Source: an uncultured Lachnospira sp. (GTDB lineage Bacteria > Bacillota > Clostridia > Lachnospirales > Lachnospiraceae). Taken from it: 64,000 bases of DNA. Under the pieces are notes generated by a model that worked only from the letters and a program-made list of their open reading frames with translations, had not been told where the DNA came from and ran no database searches. The stretch's first letter is position 1, and each line of letters starts with the position of its first letter. This document shows, piece by piece, positions 8,065-16,781 of the stretch. The translations under genes and the position numbers were made by a program. The stretch covers positions 32,221 through 96,220 of the forward strand of contig CAJUBU010000007.1 in the NCBI GenBank assembly GCA_910585095.1, given 5' to 3'.

Positions 8065-8322
8065 CTATCCTATCAAACGGTATTTGTATCTAAAATCTAC
8101 CGCAATATTTCCATTTGTAAAGTTCGTTATATAGGATTTATGGTTATCATGTTTGCTCTTGAATTTCGAATATCCCGCATGTTCTTTAAAAAATTTCTGG
8201 TATACAGAATCCATATTGTAAATAGCATTTATCAGCGCAAACTTATCCACTTCTTTCAGCCATTTGTATTCTTTCTTTAATTCCCTATTAGGATATATTC
8301 TGTACTTATATGCTTTTAACAT
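8065..8322 (-). pseudogene. tnpB (IS605 OrfB) fragment
   Basis: 85 codons beginning MLKAYKYRIYPN, the typical OrfB/TnpB N-terminus. It jumps to the 'KKEYKWLKEVD...' region and continues to 'FKSKHDNHKSYIT' before stopping. Normal TnpB has about 350-400 residues, so an internal segment near the start and all of the RuvC-like nuclease and zinc parts are missing. It keeps a good AGGAGG site. Confidence 0.8.
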
Positions 8323-8339
8323 GGACCGTCACCTCCTAT

Positions 8340-8618
8340 CTATTCTTGATTTTCTATATACTTTCGTAGCATTTCTTCAGATACATTTCCTACACTACAT
8401 GCAAAATATCCATCTGTTCAAAAAGTATGTTCCTTCCAAAAATGTTTTTGTAGATAATTTTGGCATATCTCATACGAAAACTGTTTTATATCATCCAATA
8501 TCTGTTTTGATGCCAACAGTTTCTTTCTATATTTGCATACAAAAATTATATGATACTGTAATAAATACTTGTGTCTGTTTTTAAATTTCCATATTCCCAT
8601 GATACAAGTATAATACAA
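8340..8618 (-). pseudogene. tnpA (IS200-type Y1 transposase) remnant
   Basis: The N-terminus 'LLQYHIIFVCKYRKKLL' is typical of IS200 TnpA. The middle, which should hold the HUH motif and catalytic Tyr helix, is deleted. The frame then reads KEHTF, hits TGA where the family has Trp, and continues 'TDGYFACSVGNVSEEMLRKYI', the normal C-terminus, to TAG at 8340. Confidence 0.8.
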
Positions 8619-8712
8619 ACCACCACTTTTGGCTACCTTAACCCACCATCTAAAGCCAGTGGGATTGCGGTAGCCATTTTTTCAAAATATAGCACACTAC
8701 CACTATATTGTA

Positions 8713-8756
8713 TATACTACCTTACATAAAAACAGGTAGTATATTGCTATACTACC
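8713..8756. repeat. TATACTACC motif cluster downstream of motA
   Basis: Three copies of TATACTACC occur, at 8713-8721, 8748-8756 and, inverted, 8735-8743. The first and the inverted copy form a 9-bp hairpin with a 13-base loop. Two more copies lie upstream of motA at 9798 and 9810. Hairpin formation may help termination here. Confidence 0.5.
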
Positions 8757-8819
8757 CTTTATTGACAACTGTATTCTATTGTTTTAATATGTTTTATATT
8801 TTTATATAATATTATCTTT

Positions 8820-9605
8820 TTATGCTGCTTGACTTTCTTCCCAATCATTTCTAAACGCTCTAATCTTTTCTTTGATGACCATAGGATTCTCTCCTGCCTG
8901 TATGGACAATACCCCTTCAATAATTAATGCCATCTGCATTTCTTCCTCTAAACTGTTCTTTCTCAATTTTGCAGCAATCGGAATACATATCCAATTGGCA
9001 AGTATTGAACCATATAAAGTCGTAATCAAAGCCAGTGACATGCCTTCTCCTATGGAATCAGGATTCGTTCCCATTGATTTCATCATATTAATCAAGCCTA
9101 ACAGCGTTCCAACCATTCCCCATGCAGGTGCATATGCACCCAAACTATCCCAAAACTGGATATGCCTTTTGTTATCCTCCACACGATTCATTAAATCGGT
9201 CTCCAAAATATCTTTTACCAATTCTGGCGTTGTACCATCAACCGTCATCCGAATACCTTTTTCCATAAATTTATTATCCAAATTTTGCATCTGCTCATCT
9301 AAGGCTAACAATCCCTCTTTCCTTGCAATATTAGACAACTCATATATCTGTTCTCCAATTTCATCTAAGCTCGTATTATTGCTGGAAAATGCTTTTTTTA
9401 TACTTGCAAGCGCCTGTATATAATCTTTAAAAGAACTTGACGTTATCATAACGGCACATAATGCTCCTCCAAATGTTACAATCATAGACGGTATATGAAT
9501 AAAATTCAATATCGTTTTCAATCCTCCATTTGTGGCAATACCAATAATAATCATTCCAAAGCAGCATATAAAACCTGTTATAGCTGAAATATTTATTTTT
9601 TTCAT
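8820..9605 (-). CDS. motA: Flagellar motor stator protein MotA
   Basis: 261 residues from ATG 9605, chosen for the GAATGGAGG site. MotA/TolQ/ExbB fold: two N-terminal membrane helices, with IPSMIVTFGGALCAVMI in the second, a cytoplasmic loop with charged residues (IARKEGLLALDE; DLMNRVEDN), and two C-terminal helices including the conserved 'YAPAWGMVGTLLGLINMM' motif and 'LALITTLYGSILANWI'. With MotB it forms the ion channel that drives flagellar rotation. MotB normally follows motA, but no motB lies here; the next minus-strand features are the IS relic. Either the partner is elsewhere or it was lost at this site. Confidence 0.9.
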   Translation of the reverse strand: MKKINISAITGFICCFGMIIIGIATNGGLKTILNFIHIPSMIVTFGGALCAVMITSSSFKDYIQALASIKKAFSSNNTSLDEIGEQIYELSNIARKEGLLALDEQMQNLDNKFMEKGIRMTVDGTTPELVKDILETDLMNRVEDNKRHIQFWDSLGAYAPAWGMVGTLLGLINMMKSMGTNPDSIGEGMSLALITTLYGSILANWICIPIAAKLRKNSLEEEMQMALIIEGVLSIQAGENPMVIKEKIRAFRNDWEESQAA

Positions 9606-9797
9606 AACAATTCCTCCATTCTTATCAAACATTTTTTAGCTTGTTCATTTCATAGAAAGCTTATTGTTCTATATAGAAAAAATATCATAAAACAAATATG
9701 CTTACACCATAACTTTACTTTGCTCATTGCTAAAAAAAATGTATCATAAAAAGGAAAAACTGCCTATTCTACATTAAGCTATTTAAGGTATAATTTA

Positions 9798-9818
9798 TAT
9801 ACTACCTTTTATACTACC
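9798..9818. promoter_or_regulatory. Direct repeat of TATACTACC upstream of motA
   Basis: Two copies, 9798-9806 and 9810-9818, spaced 12 bp start to start. They lie ~190 bp before the motA start within a 270-bp gene-free gap. They match the copies found beyond the 3' end of motA. A regulator-binding site is possible but unproven. Confidence 0.35.
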
Positions 9819-9874
9819 TATTTTTTTCTGTAATATTTTTAGTAAAACTTCTACAACGTACAACTTTAAAAATA

Positions 9875-10846
9875 TTACTTCGTATCTATTTTAATATTAC
9901 CTGTACTGGTTGTAATCTCACATTTGCCGCCTGTTATCGTTTTAGGCACACGGATAGTTCCAGTTGAAGTTTCCGTTATAAACACCTTTTCAGAAAGCAA
10001 TGTACCTGTGACATCACCTGTACTTGTTTTGACTGAAATCTGCGCTGCATCACTATTTTCAAATCGCACATCACCTATCTTATTTTCAATAAAAAAACAG
10101 TTAGAAGCAACAACATTCTTTAATACAATTGTTCCTGTATTACTTTTTGCAGAAAAATCAATACAAGCAACATCTGTCAAATGCACTGCTCCAGTAGTTG
10201 TTTCTATCTCAATATTTCCCTTAGAAGATACAGAATTGATATTGATTTTGCCCGTTGTAGATGCAAGACGAATCTCATTTGCAGAAACGCCATCCATCTT
10301 GATATTACCTGTGCTTAATTTAATTTCTATACCATTTAAAACCGATGCCAAACATTCTACATCTGCCGTATTCCCGTTGATTTTAAGCGTTTCAAAAGTA
10401 AAGTCTTTGGGTATAGCAATATCTCCTGTATGGGTATCTATAAAAAGTGATGCATACTCATTTTGCGGCAGATATACAGTCATTTTGGGACTTCCAATGG
10501 ATATGCCAATATAATCATACCACTTTCGATTATCAATCATATCAATAATAAGCGTTTTATTCTGAACAGTGGCAGAATGTTTCATCTTCTCTGTTTCAAA
10601 ACAAACAATTCTGCAGCTTTCGTCACCAGATGGAACAAATTCAATCTGTGTTGTCTCTACATTGATTGATATTTTATCAAACGCTTCATTTACCTCATAA
10701 GTATTCGTTCCATATTTCATCGTGCTAAATTTTGTAAAACCCAAATCAAAAAAATCATAGACCGCCATCACAACTACAAAAATAATAAACCCAAACACCA
10801 CAAGAAAAGTTGCTATAATAAACCATATTTTCATTGTTTTACTCAT
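9875..10846 (-). CDS. DUF4097 family membrane-anchored beta-helix protein
   Basis: 323 residues: one N-terminal membrane helix (about residues 8-30), then repeated beta segments with 'STGNIKI', 'TTGAVHL', 'NTGTIVL', 'STGDVTG' and 'STGTIRV' turns, typical of the DUF4097 adhesin-like beta-helix. Its ATG overlaps the DUF1700 stop by 4 bases, and it is the last gene of the padR-DUF1700-DUF4097 operon. The set is widespread in Firmicutes and is usually linked to cell-envelope stress; the role here is inferred from the family. Confidence 0.85.
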   Translation of the reverse strand: MSKTMKIWFIIATFLVVFGFIIFVVVMAVYDFFDLGFTKFSTMKYGTNTYEVNEAFDKISINVETTQIEFVPSGDESCRIVCFETEKMKHSATVQNKTLIIDMIDNRKWYDYIGISIGSPKMTVYLPQNEYASLFIDTHTGDIAIPKDFTFETLKINGNTADVECLASVLNGIEIKLSTGNIKMDGVSANEIRLASTTGKININSVSSKGNIEIETTTGAVHLTDVACIDFSAKSNTGTIVLKNVVASNCFFIENKIGDVRFENSDAAQISVKTSTGDVTGTLLSEKVFITETSTGTIRVPKTITGGKCEITTSTGNIKIDTK

Positions 10847-11445
10847 TTTTTATCCTCCTTCCCCAAAATTAGGGATTTAACGCCAAAAACCATCTTTTTA
10901 GTCAAAAATAAAATTCCTTTTGTAACCGCTTTGCACCCAAAAAATAAAAAAATAGACAACCCCGCACAAAACATAGCAGCACCAATCATAGCAATTCCCA
11001 CAAATCCATTACCTTGAAAAACAAAAATCACAACCGATACTATGCAGGCAAGTGAACACACCATCAATGAAACCTCAATTGCCCACAGGGAAACACTTAC
11101 AGACCACAATACAGCATAACCAGCAAAGATTATGGCAAATGCGGCAATCAAAAGAGAAATCCATATAGGCGAACCCAATACCAAAAGTACAATTTCCCAC
11201 ATGTGCAATGTTCGCTTCGGTCTTACTTTTTCCTTTACAAGTTTCGTCAGAGGAATTTCCTCTATAATTTGTGATAAAACCTCGTTTACCGTTCCAATTT
11301 CAGAAATGGCTTCTTCTTCCGTAAGACCCTCTTCCACTCGGTCATCAATCATTTCACTGTAAAATATCAGTCGTTCTTCTAGGTCGCTTTGCGGTAAGCT
11401 AGACAATCCTTTCCTCAATTCGTCAAGAAATTCTTGTTTACTCAT
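10843..11445 (-). CDS. DUF1700 family membrane protein
   Basis: From ATG 11445, 200 residues. The N-terminus 'MSKQEFLDELRKGLSSLPQSD' followed by 'EEAISEIG' is the classic DUF1700 helical domain. Three to four hydrophobic segments fill the rest. Among three clustered ATG codons the third has the best distance (9 bases) to GGAGG and overlaps the padR stop by 8 bases, giving tight coupling on both sides. Family members are thought to work with the PadR regulator in envelope-stress sensing. Confidence 0.85.
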   Translation of the reverse strand: MSKQEFLDELRKGLSSLPQSDLEERLIFYSEMIDDRVEEGLTEEEAISEIGTVNEVLSQIIEEIPLTKLVKEKVRPKRTLHMWEIVLLVLGSPIWISLLIAAFAIIFAGYAVLWSVSVSLWAIEVSLMVCSLACIVSVVIFVFQGNGFVGIAMIGAAMFCAGLSIFLFFGCKAVTKGILFLTKKMVFGVKSLILGKEDKK

Positions 11446-11758
11446 TGTCATCATCCTCCTTGGTTACAAATCGATATATGGACATAATTTCTTTCCACTC
11501 GTCTTTGAAATCCTCAATGCGTTTTAATCCCACATCAGTAATGTGGTAATACTTTCGCAGCCTTCCGCCATACTCTGCGGTTCGGACTGTCAACATACCT
11601 GCCAGTTCTAAACGCTTTAGAATGGTGTACAAGGTCGATTCAGACATTTCAATATACGGCTTCATATCTTTAATAATTTTGTAGCCATAAGAATCTTCGC
11701 TTTTAATAGCAGCCAATACACAAACATCTAAAAGACCACGTTTCAATTGAATATCCAT
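11438..11758 (-). CDS. PadR-family transcription regulator
   Basis: 106 residues with the PadR winged helix: KRGLLDVCVLAAI, 'EDSYGYKIIKDM', 'ESTLYTILKRLELAGML' and 'GRLRKYYHITDVGLKRI'. The length is that of short PadR subfamily 2 proteins, with a short C-terminal helix for dimer formation. It is a DNA-binding repressor, first gene of the operon, with its probable operator just upstream. The start ATG has AAGGAGG. Confidence 0.92.
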   Translation of the reverse strand: MDIQLKRGLLDVCVLAAIKSEDSYGYKIIKDMKPYIEMSESTLYTILKRLELAGMLTVRTAEYGGRLRKYYHITDVGLKRIEDFKDEWKEIMSIYRFVTKEDDDNE

Positions 11759-11774
11759 ACCATACCTCCTTATA

Positions 11775-11811
11775 CGTAATACATCATATTACGAAGTATT
11801 GTTTTTGTCAA
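11775..11811 (-). promoter_or_regulatory. padR operon promoter overlapped by an inverted-repeat operator
   Basis: On the minus strand TTGACA (11806-11811) and TATGAT (11783-11788) are separated by exactly 17 bases. A perfect inverted repeat, CGTAATA-N5-TATTACG (11775-11793), covers the -10 box. That is an ideal position for PadR to repress its own operon. Confidence 0.8.
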
Positions 11812-11870
11812 TTCCTTTTGTACAAAATTGTATAAAAATAAAAAACGAAACCGGTTCCAATAACATAAAA

Positions 11871-11970
11871 AAAGCGGTTGCAAAAAGATTTTTCAATACC
11901 AAATATAGTTATAATTAACTTACCTAATCCCTATATTTCGTATGAAATTTCTATTTTGCAACAGCTCTTT
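11871..11970 (-). terminator. Terminator of the pur-hisS operon
   Basis: AAAGCGGTTGCAAAA (11871-11885) pairs with TTTTGCAACAGCT (from 11954) with one mismatch. On the minus strand it ends in a run of T. It lies 14 bases after the hisS stop. Confidence 0.7.
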
Positions 11971-11983
11971 GCTCATCTTATTA

Positions 11984-13240
11984 TTATTGCTGCTCTTGAA
12001 ACATCTTCACTTCATCACTTACACCCACATTGAAAAAGCCATCATATTGATGTTGTTCCAGATGATTTAACAATTTCCCAAGTTTCTTTGGTCTTACATA
12101 TATAGAAGCAATATTTCCTGCTTCTCTTAACTTGTCAGCCTCTTTTATCGCTTGTATTACATTTCCTTCATCATATACTACTGCAATCTTTTTTGGTCGT
12201 TCTGGAATGGTTCGATTACTGCTCATAAAAATAGAGAAAATTCTTTCAAAGCCAATTGAAAAACCTACTGCTGGCACACTTTCATTTAAAAATTTGCCAA
12301 TCAAATTATCATATCTTCCACCACCTGCAATAGCGCCTTTAAAATCAACACTTTCCACTTCAAATACGGTTCCTGTGTAATAGCCTTGACCTCGAACTAA
12401 GGTCAAATCAAACACAATGTCAAAATCAATATCTGAAAGCTCTTTAACAGCATTTATAATATACTTTATATTTTCTACTGGCGATGCTTCTTGAAGCAGA
12501 CCAGAAACCACATCTAACGTAAAATCACCTTTTTGAAGAAAACCATTAAACCCTTCAATGGTCTTTTCATCAAAGCCTTTATCCTTTAATTCCTGCACAA
12601 CGCCTTCCATTCCAACCTTATCCATCTTGTCAAATGTAATACATACACTGTCAAGCTCGTTTTCTTTAAATCCAAAGGAAAGAAGTATTGCCCTTAAAAT
12701 CTGCCTATCATTTAACTTTACTTTAAAGTTTTTCATGCCAATAGCATCTAAAGCTTTTGTTGTTGTAAGAATCAACTCCACTTCACAATCTGCTGATTTT
12801 GAGCCAAGAATATCAATATCGCACTGCACAAACTCTCTCAATCGTCCCTTTTGAGGGCGTTCTGCTCTGTATACGCGGTCAATCTGTATACATTTCATAG
12901 GCAGTGTCAATTTTTCTTTATTATTGGCATAATATCTGGTTAAAGGCAATGTTAAATCATATCTTAACCCTATATCCGCTAATGTATTTTCATCTGCAAC
13001 AGCACCTGAAGCTAACACCTTATCCAGCTTATCGCCACGCTTAAGAATTTTAAAGATAAGATTTAAATTCTCTCCGCCGTCACTTTTATTTAGATTTTCT
13101 ATATCTTCAACAGCAGGCGTCATAATATGCTCAAATCCATTGATTTTATATACTTCAAGTATCTTGTTGATAAGATAATCCCTTATTTCTACCTCGTTTG
13201 GAAGATAATCATTCGTTCCTTTTACGGATGTAATTTTCAT
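11984..13240 (-). CDS. hisS: Histidyl-tRNA synthetase
   Basis: 418 residues, a class II synthetase charging tRNA-His. Motif 1 follows 'GTNDYLPNEVEIRDYL'; motif 2 is 'RAERPQKGRLREFVQCDIDILG'; the histidine-binding segments are 'LVRGQGYYTGTVFEV' and 'GGRYDNLIG'; motif 3 is 'VGFSIGFERIF'; an anticodon domain follows ('RPKKIAVVYDEG'). The GQGYY form replaces the more common GLDYY, as in a short clostridial-type subgroup. The ATG overlaps the purD stop by 4 bases, so it is translated with the purine genes. HisZ is less likely because no his biosynthetic genes are near. Confidence 0.88.
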   Translation of the reverse strand: MKITSVKGTNDYLPNEVEIRDYLINKILEVYKINGFEHIMTPAVEDIENLNKSDGGENLNLIFKILKRGDKLDKVLASGAVADENTLADIGLRYDLTLPLTRYYANNKEKLTLPMKCIQIDRVYRAERPQKGRLREFVQCDIDILGSKSADCEVELILTTTKALDAIGMKNFKVKLNDRQILRAILLSFGFKENELDSVCITFDKMDKVGMEGVVQELKDKGFDEKTIEGFNGFLQKGDFTLDVVSGLLQEASPVENIKYIINAVKELSDIDFDIVFDLTLVRGQGYYTGTVFEVESVDFKGAIAGGGRYDNLIGKFLNESVPAVGFSIGFERIFSIFMSSNRTIPERPKKIAVVYDEGNVIQAIKEADKLREAGNIASIYVRPKKLGKLLNHLEQHQYDGFFNVGVSDEVKMFQEQQ

Positions 13241-14517
13241 AAATTCACCTCATCAATCGCTCTGCCGATATCATGTCGCATAAATTTATTGACAAACTGA
13301 ACCCACTCCGTAGCTTCGTATGCCTTTCTTCTAGCTTCCTGTAAATCCTTGCCAAGCGCCGTAACAGCGACAACACGCCCTCCGTTTGTCACTACTTTTC
13401 CATCACCGTCAAATTTTGTGCCTGCATGAAACAGAAAATAATCGTCTTTTCCATTAAAATTTTCCTGTCCAAAAAGCTCATATCCTTTTTTATATTCAAT
13501 TGGATATCCATCAGAAGCCAATACAACACACATACAAGCGTTATCCTCAAATTGAAGGTCTATCTTATCGAGTGTTCCATCGATGCAAGCCTCAAAGACA
13601 TCAATAATATCATTTTTCATTCTTGGCAATACAACCTGTGCTTCTGGGTCCCCAAAACGTGCATTATACTCAAGCACTTTTGGTCCATTTTCTGTGAGCA
13701 TAAGACCAAAAAAGATAACGCCCTTAAATGGTCTATTTTCTGCTTTCATCGCATCGACTGTCGCCTGATAAATATATTTTTGACAATACTCGTCAATTTC
13801 CTTTGTATAAAATGGATTGGGTGATATATTGCCCATACCGCCTGTATTTGGTCCTGCATCCCCATTATACGCTCTTTTATGGTCCATTGCTGATGACATA
13901 ATCTTAATTGTATTGCCATCAACAAACGAAAGAACAGACACTTCACGACCTGTCATAAATTCCTCTATTACAATGGTATTGCCTGAATCGCCAAACATTT
14001 TATTGAGCATCAATTCATCAACAGCTTCATTTGCCTGTTCTAAATCTTCACATAAGAAAACGCCTTTTCCCAGTGCCAATCCATCTGCCTTTATAGCAAT
14101 AGGAAACGTTACATTCTCAAGATATGCCTTTGCCTTATCTGCATCCGTAAATGTCTCATACGCCGCCGTAGGTATATTATATTTTTTCATCAAATCCTTA
14201 GAAAATGCTTTTGACCCTTCCAATATAGCCGCATTTTTTCGAGGTCCAAAAACGCGTAATCCCTCTTGTTCAAATACATCAACAATACCGCCGACAAGAG
14301 GGTCGTCCATTCCTACAACCGTCAAATCAATATTCTTGTTTTTGGCAAAATCAACAAGTTTATCAAAATCCATTGCCCCAATATCCACACATTCTGCAAC
14401 CTGTGCAATTCCTGCATTGCCTGGCGCACAATAAATTTTTTCTACTTTATCACTCTTTGATATTTTCCAGCATATGGCATGTTCACGACCGCCGCTGCCC
14501 ACTACTAAAACTTTCAT
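13237..14517 (-). CDS. purD: Phosphoribosylamine-glycine ligase
   Basis: 426 residues, ATP-grasp enzyme making GAR from phosphoribosylamine, glycine and ATP. The N-terminal 'VLVVGSGGREHAICWK', the central ATP-grasp region 'IAIKADGLALGKGVFLC' and the PurD signature 'DAGPNTGGMGNISPNP' are intact, as is the metal-binding 'EYNARFGDPEAQ'. The ribosome site is GGCACAGAAATGAGG, part of the recurring leader motif. Fourth gene of purE-purM-purN-purD-hisS. Confidence 0.97.
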   Translation of the reverse strand: MKVLVVGSGGREHAICWKISKSDKVEKIYCAPGNAGIAQVAECVDIGAMDFDKLVDFAKNKNIDLTVVGMDDPLVGGIVDVFEQEGLRVFGPRKNAAILEGSKAFSKDLMKKYNIPTAAYETFTDADKAKAYLENVTFPIAIKADGLALGKGVFLCEDLEQANEAVDELMLNKMFGDSGNTIVIEEFMTGREVSVLSFVDGNTIKIMSSAMDHKRAYNGDAGPNTGGMGNISPNPFYTKEIDEYCQKYIYQATVDAMKAENRPFKGVIFFGLMLTENGPKVLEYNARFGDPEAQVVLPRMKNDIIDVFEACIDGTLDKIDLQFEDNACMCVVLASDGYPIEYKKGYELFGQENFNGKDDYFLFHAGTKFDGDGKVVTNGGRVVAVTALGKDLQEARRKAYEATEWVQFVNKFMRHDIGRAIDEVNL

Positions 14518-14549
14518 ATTTCCTCATTTCTGTGCCACTTTTACACTTC

Positions 14550-15143
14550 TTACTTACTCTTATTTGCAATCATATTGATAGCAGCAGGAAGCAGTTTCCA
14601 CTCTGCCTGCTCCATCACTCTTTTCTGTAAAATTTCAGGCGTATCACCCTCGCACACTTCAACAGCCTTTTGATAAATAATTTCGCCTGTATCCATGCCT
14701 TCATCTACATAATGTACCGTTGCACCTGTAATCTTAACGCCTTTTTCCAACACAGCCTCATGTACATGAAGTCCATAAAAGCCAACGCCGCAAAAAGAAG
14801 GTATCAAAGAAGGGTGAATATTAATAATCCTATGGGAATACGCATGTACCATTGCTTCCGGAATTTTTACAAGATATCCAGCCAAGACAATTAAATCCAC
14901 TTGAAGTTTATTGACTTCATTTAACAAAGCATCATTAAATGCCTCTCTTGTATCATAAGATTTTGGGGAGATACAAAGAGCAGCTATTCCATGCTCCTTT
15001 GCCCTTGTAAGTGCGTAAGCCTCTTTATTATTACTGATAACGGCAACAATTTGCGTATTTGTAATCGTACCATTATCTATACCGTCAATAATTGCTTGAA
15101 GATTTGTTCCGCCTCCTGAGACCATCACAGCAATTTTTAGCAT
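14550..15143 (-). CDS. purN: Phosphoribosylglycinamide formyltransferase
   Basis: 197 residues. PurN transfers the formyl group of 10-formyl-THF to GAR. The N-terminal 'VMVSGGGTNLQAIID' loop binds phosphate, and the catalytic block 'INIHPSLIPSF' (Asn, His) with 'VDEGMDTGEII' (Asp) is complete. The start overlaps the purM stop by 7 bases. Confidence 0.96.
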   Translation of the reverse strand: MLKIAVMVSGGGTNLQAIIDGIDNGTITNTQIVAVISNNKEAYALTRAKEHGIAALCISPKSYDTREAFNDALLNEVNKLQVDLIVLAGYLVKIPEAMVHAYSHRIINIHPSLIPSFCGVGFYGLHVHEAVLEKGVKITGATVHYVDEGMDTGEIIYQKAVEVCEGDTPEILQKRVMEQAEWKLLPAAINMIANKSK

Positions 15144-16162
15144 AATGTAACCCCTTTCTGTCCAACTTCAACATGCCCTATCATATATCCTGTCTCACCT
15201 GCTGCCGCAATTGCTTTAAGTACCTTATCTGCATCACTTGGCGAAACTGCAAGAACCATGCCAATTCCCATGTTAAATGTATTATACATCGTTTTTTCAT
15301 TAATATCGCCATCTTTTGCAAGCATTTGAAAAATAGGAGGAATAGTATAACTGTCTTTCTTTATCATAGCACAGACATTTTCAGGCAGCATTCTAGGTAT
15401 ATTTTCATAAAAACCGCCGCCTGTAATATGACTGCATCCCTTTATGCGAACGCCTGCTTTTTTTATCTCTTTAAGCGTCTTAACATAAATTTTTGTCGGC
15501 ACAATCAGTGCCTCCCCAAGCGTCTTGCCAAGCGAATCATAATATGTATCTAAAGATTCTTCTGTAATCGTAAATACACTTCTAACAAGAGAAAATCCAT
15601 TGCTGTGTATACCGCTTGAGGCAATACCAATCAGTGTGTCACCTGCCGCAATATCCTTGCCTGTTATCAAATCCTTTTCATCGACAACACCAACAGCAAA
15701 ACCTGCAAGGTCATACTCCTCAACAGGATAAAATCCTGGCATCTCGGCTGTCTCTCCTCCAATTAAAGCACATTCAGACTGAATACACCCCTCTGCAACA
15801 CCTTTTACAATCGTTGCAATTTTTTCTGGCTCATTCCTTCCACATGCAATATAATCCAAGAAAAATAATGGCTCGCCGCCTGCACATGCAATATCATTTA
15901 CACACATAGCAACACAATCAATACCAACCGTATCATGTTTGTCCATTGTAAATGCAATCTTTAATTTTGTACCAACTCCATCTGTACCTGAAACCAATGT
16001 TGGTTTTTCCATATCCTTAAACTTTTCCATTGAAAATGCCCCTGAAAATCCGCCAATTCCACCAAGCACTTCTGGTCTCATCGTTTTTGCAATATGCTGT
16101 TTCATCAGTTCAACTGACTTATATCCTGCCTCAATATCCACACCAGCTTTTTTATAATCCAT
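15137..16162 (-). CDS. purM: Phosphoribosylformylglycinamidine cyclo-ligase
   Basis: 341 residues, AIR synthetase. Characteristic stretches are 'VSGTDGVGTKLKIAF', 'CVNDIACAGGEPLFFLDY' and 'ALIGGETAEMPGFY', followed by the C-terminal 'HITGGGFYENIPRMLP'. It closes the imidazole ring of AIR using ATP. It is placed between purE and purN with overlap to purN. Confidence 0.97.
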   Translation of the reverse strand: MDYKKAGVDIEAGYKSVELMKQHIAKTMRPEVLGGIGGFSGAFSMEKFKDMEKPTLVSGTDGVGTKLKIAFTMDKHDTVGIDCVAMCVNDIACAGGEPLFFLDYIACGRNEPEKIATIVKGVAEGCIQSECALIGGETAEMPGFYPVEEYDLAGFAVGVVDEKDLITGKDIAAGDTLIGIASSGIHSNGFSLVRSVFTITEESLDTYYDSLGKTLGEALIVPTKIYVKTLKEIKKAGVRIKGCSHITGGGFYENIPRMLPENVCAMIKKDSYTIPPIFQMLAKDGDINEKTMYNTFNMGIGMVLAVSPSDADKVLKAIAAAGETGYMIGHVEVGQKGVTLC

Positions 16163-16180
16163 AATGTTATATTACTCCTT

Positions 16181-16687
16181 TTAATTACTATAATTTTTAT
16201 ATCCTACTTCCTGCAGCTTTTCATCTTTTTTCTGAACGCTTGTTTTTAACGATTCACTATATGCTTTTAATCTTTCAAGAAGTGTTGCATCCGATGTTGC
16301 AAGTATCTTTGCAGCTAAAAGCCCCGCATTGGCACCGCCGTTAATTGCAACCGTTGCAACGGGTATCCCGCTAGGCATCTGAACAATCGAATACAATGAA
16401 TCCCTGCCTCCAAGCGATGTTGTGTGCATTGGTATTCCAATAACAGGCATTGGGAATATTGCCGCACACATTCCTGGCAAATGTGCTGCCATACCTGCTC
16501 CTGCTATAATAACTTTCACGCCATTACTCTCTGCATTTTTTGCATACTCAAAGAATATATCTGGTTCTCTGTGTGCAGATATAATTCGCATCTCATAAGA
16601 AATCCCCAACTCCTCTAATATATCTGCTGCCTTTGCCATAACAGGCATATCTGAATCACTGCCCATAACAATTCCAACTTGTGCCAT
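16181..16687 (-). CDS. purE: N5-carboxyaminoimidazole ribonucleotide mutase
   Basis: 168 residues. PurE class I signature 'GIVMGSDSDMPVM', the 'ISAHREPD' loop with catalytic His, 'IIAGAGMAAHLPGM' and 'GGRDSLYSIVQMPSGIPVATVAINGGANAGLLA' region. Converts N5-CAIR to CAIR. No purK is visible in the window. It is the first gene of the purine operon, with a GGAGG site in the AGTACAGAATGGAGG context. Confidence 0.97.
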   Translation of the reverse strand: MAQVGIVMGSDSDMPVMAKAADILEELGISYEMRIISAHREPDIFFEYAKNAESNGVKVIIAGAGMAAHLPGMCAAIFPMPVIGIPMHTTSLGGRDSLYSIVQMPSGIPVATVAINGGANAGLLAAKILATSDATLLERLKAYSESLKTSVQKKDEKLQEVGYKNYSN

Positions 16688-16781
16688 ATTTCCTCCATTC
16701 TGTACTGCTATACTCTAAATTTGAGATTAAAAACGCCCTGTTTTTTCAACCCATTCTAATACTAAATTATACAGACTTATT

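Larger units (their letters stand above)
8065..8676 (-). mobile_element. Decayed IS200/IS605-family element
   Basis: Minus strand, in order: a perfect two-part end hairpin (TGGCTACC/GGTAGCCA at 8630-8637 and 8669-8676, CCCAC/GTGGG inside), a broken tnpA, then a truncated tnpB. The order hairpin-tnpA-tnpB is the standard left-end layout of IS605-type elements. Both genes have internal deletions, so the element is dead by itself. The right end is not recognisable. Confidence 0.75.
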
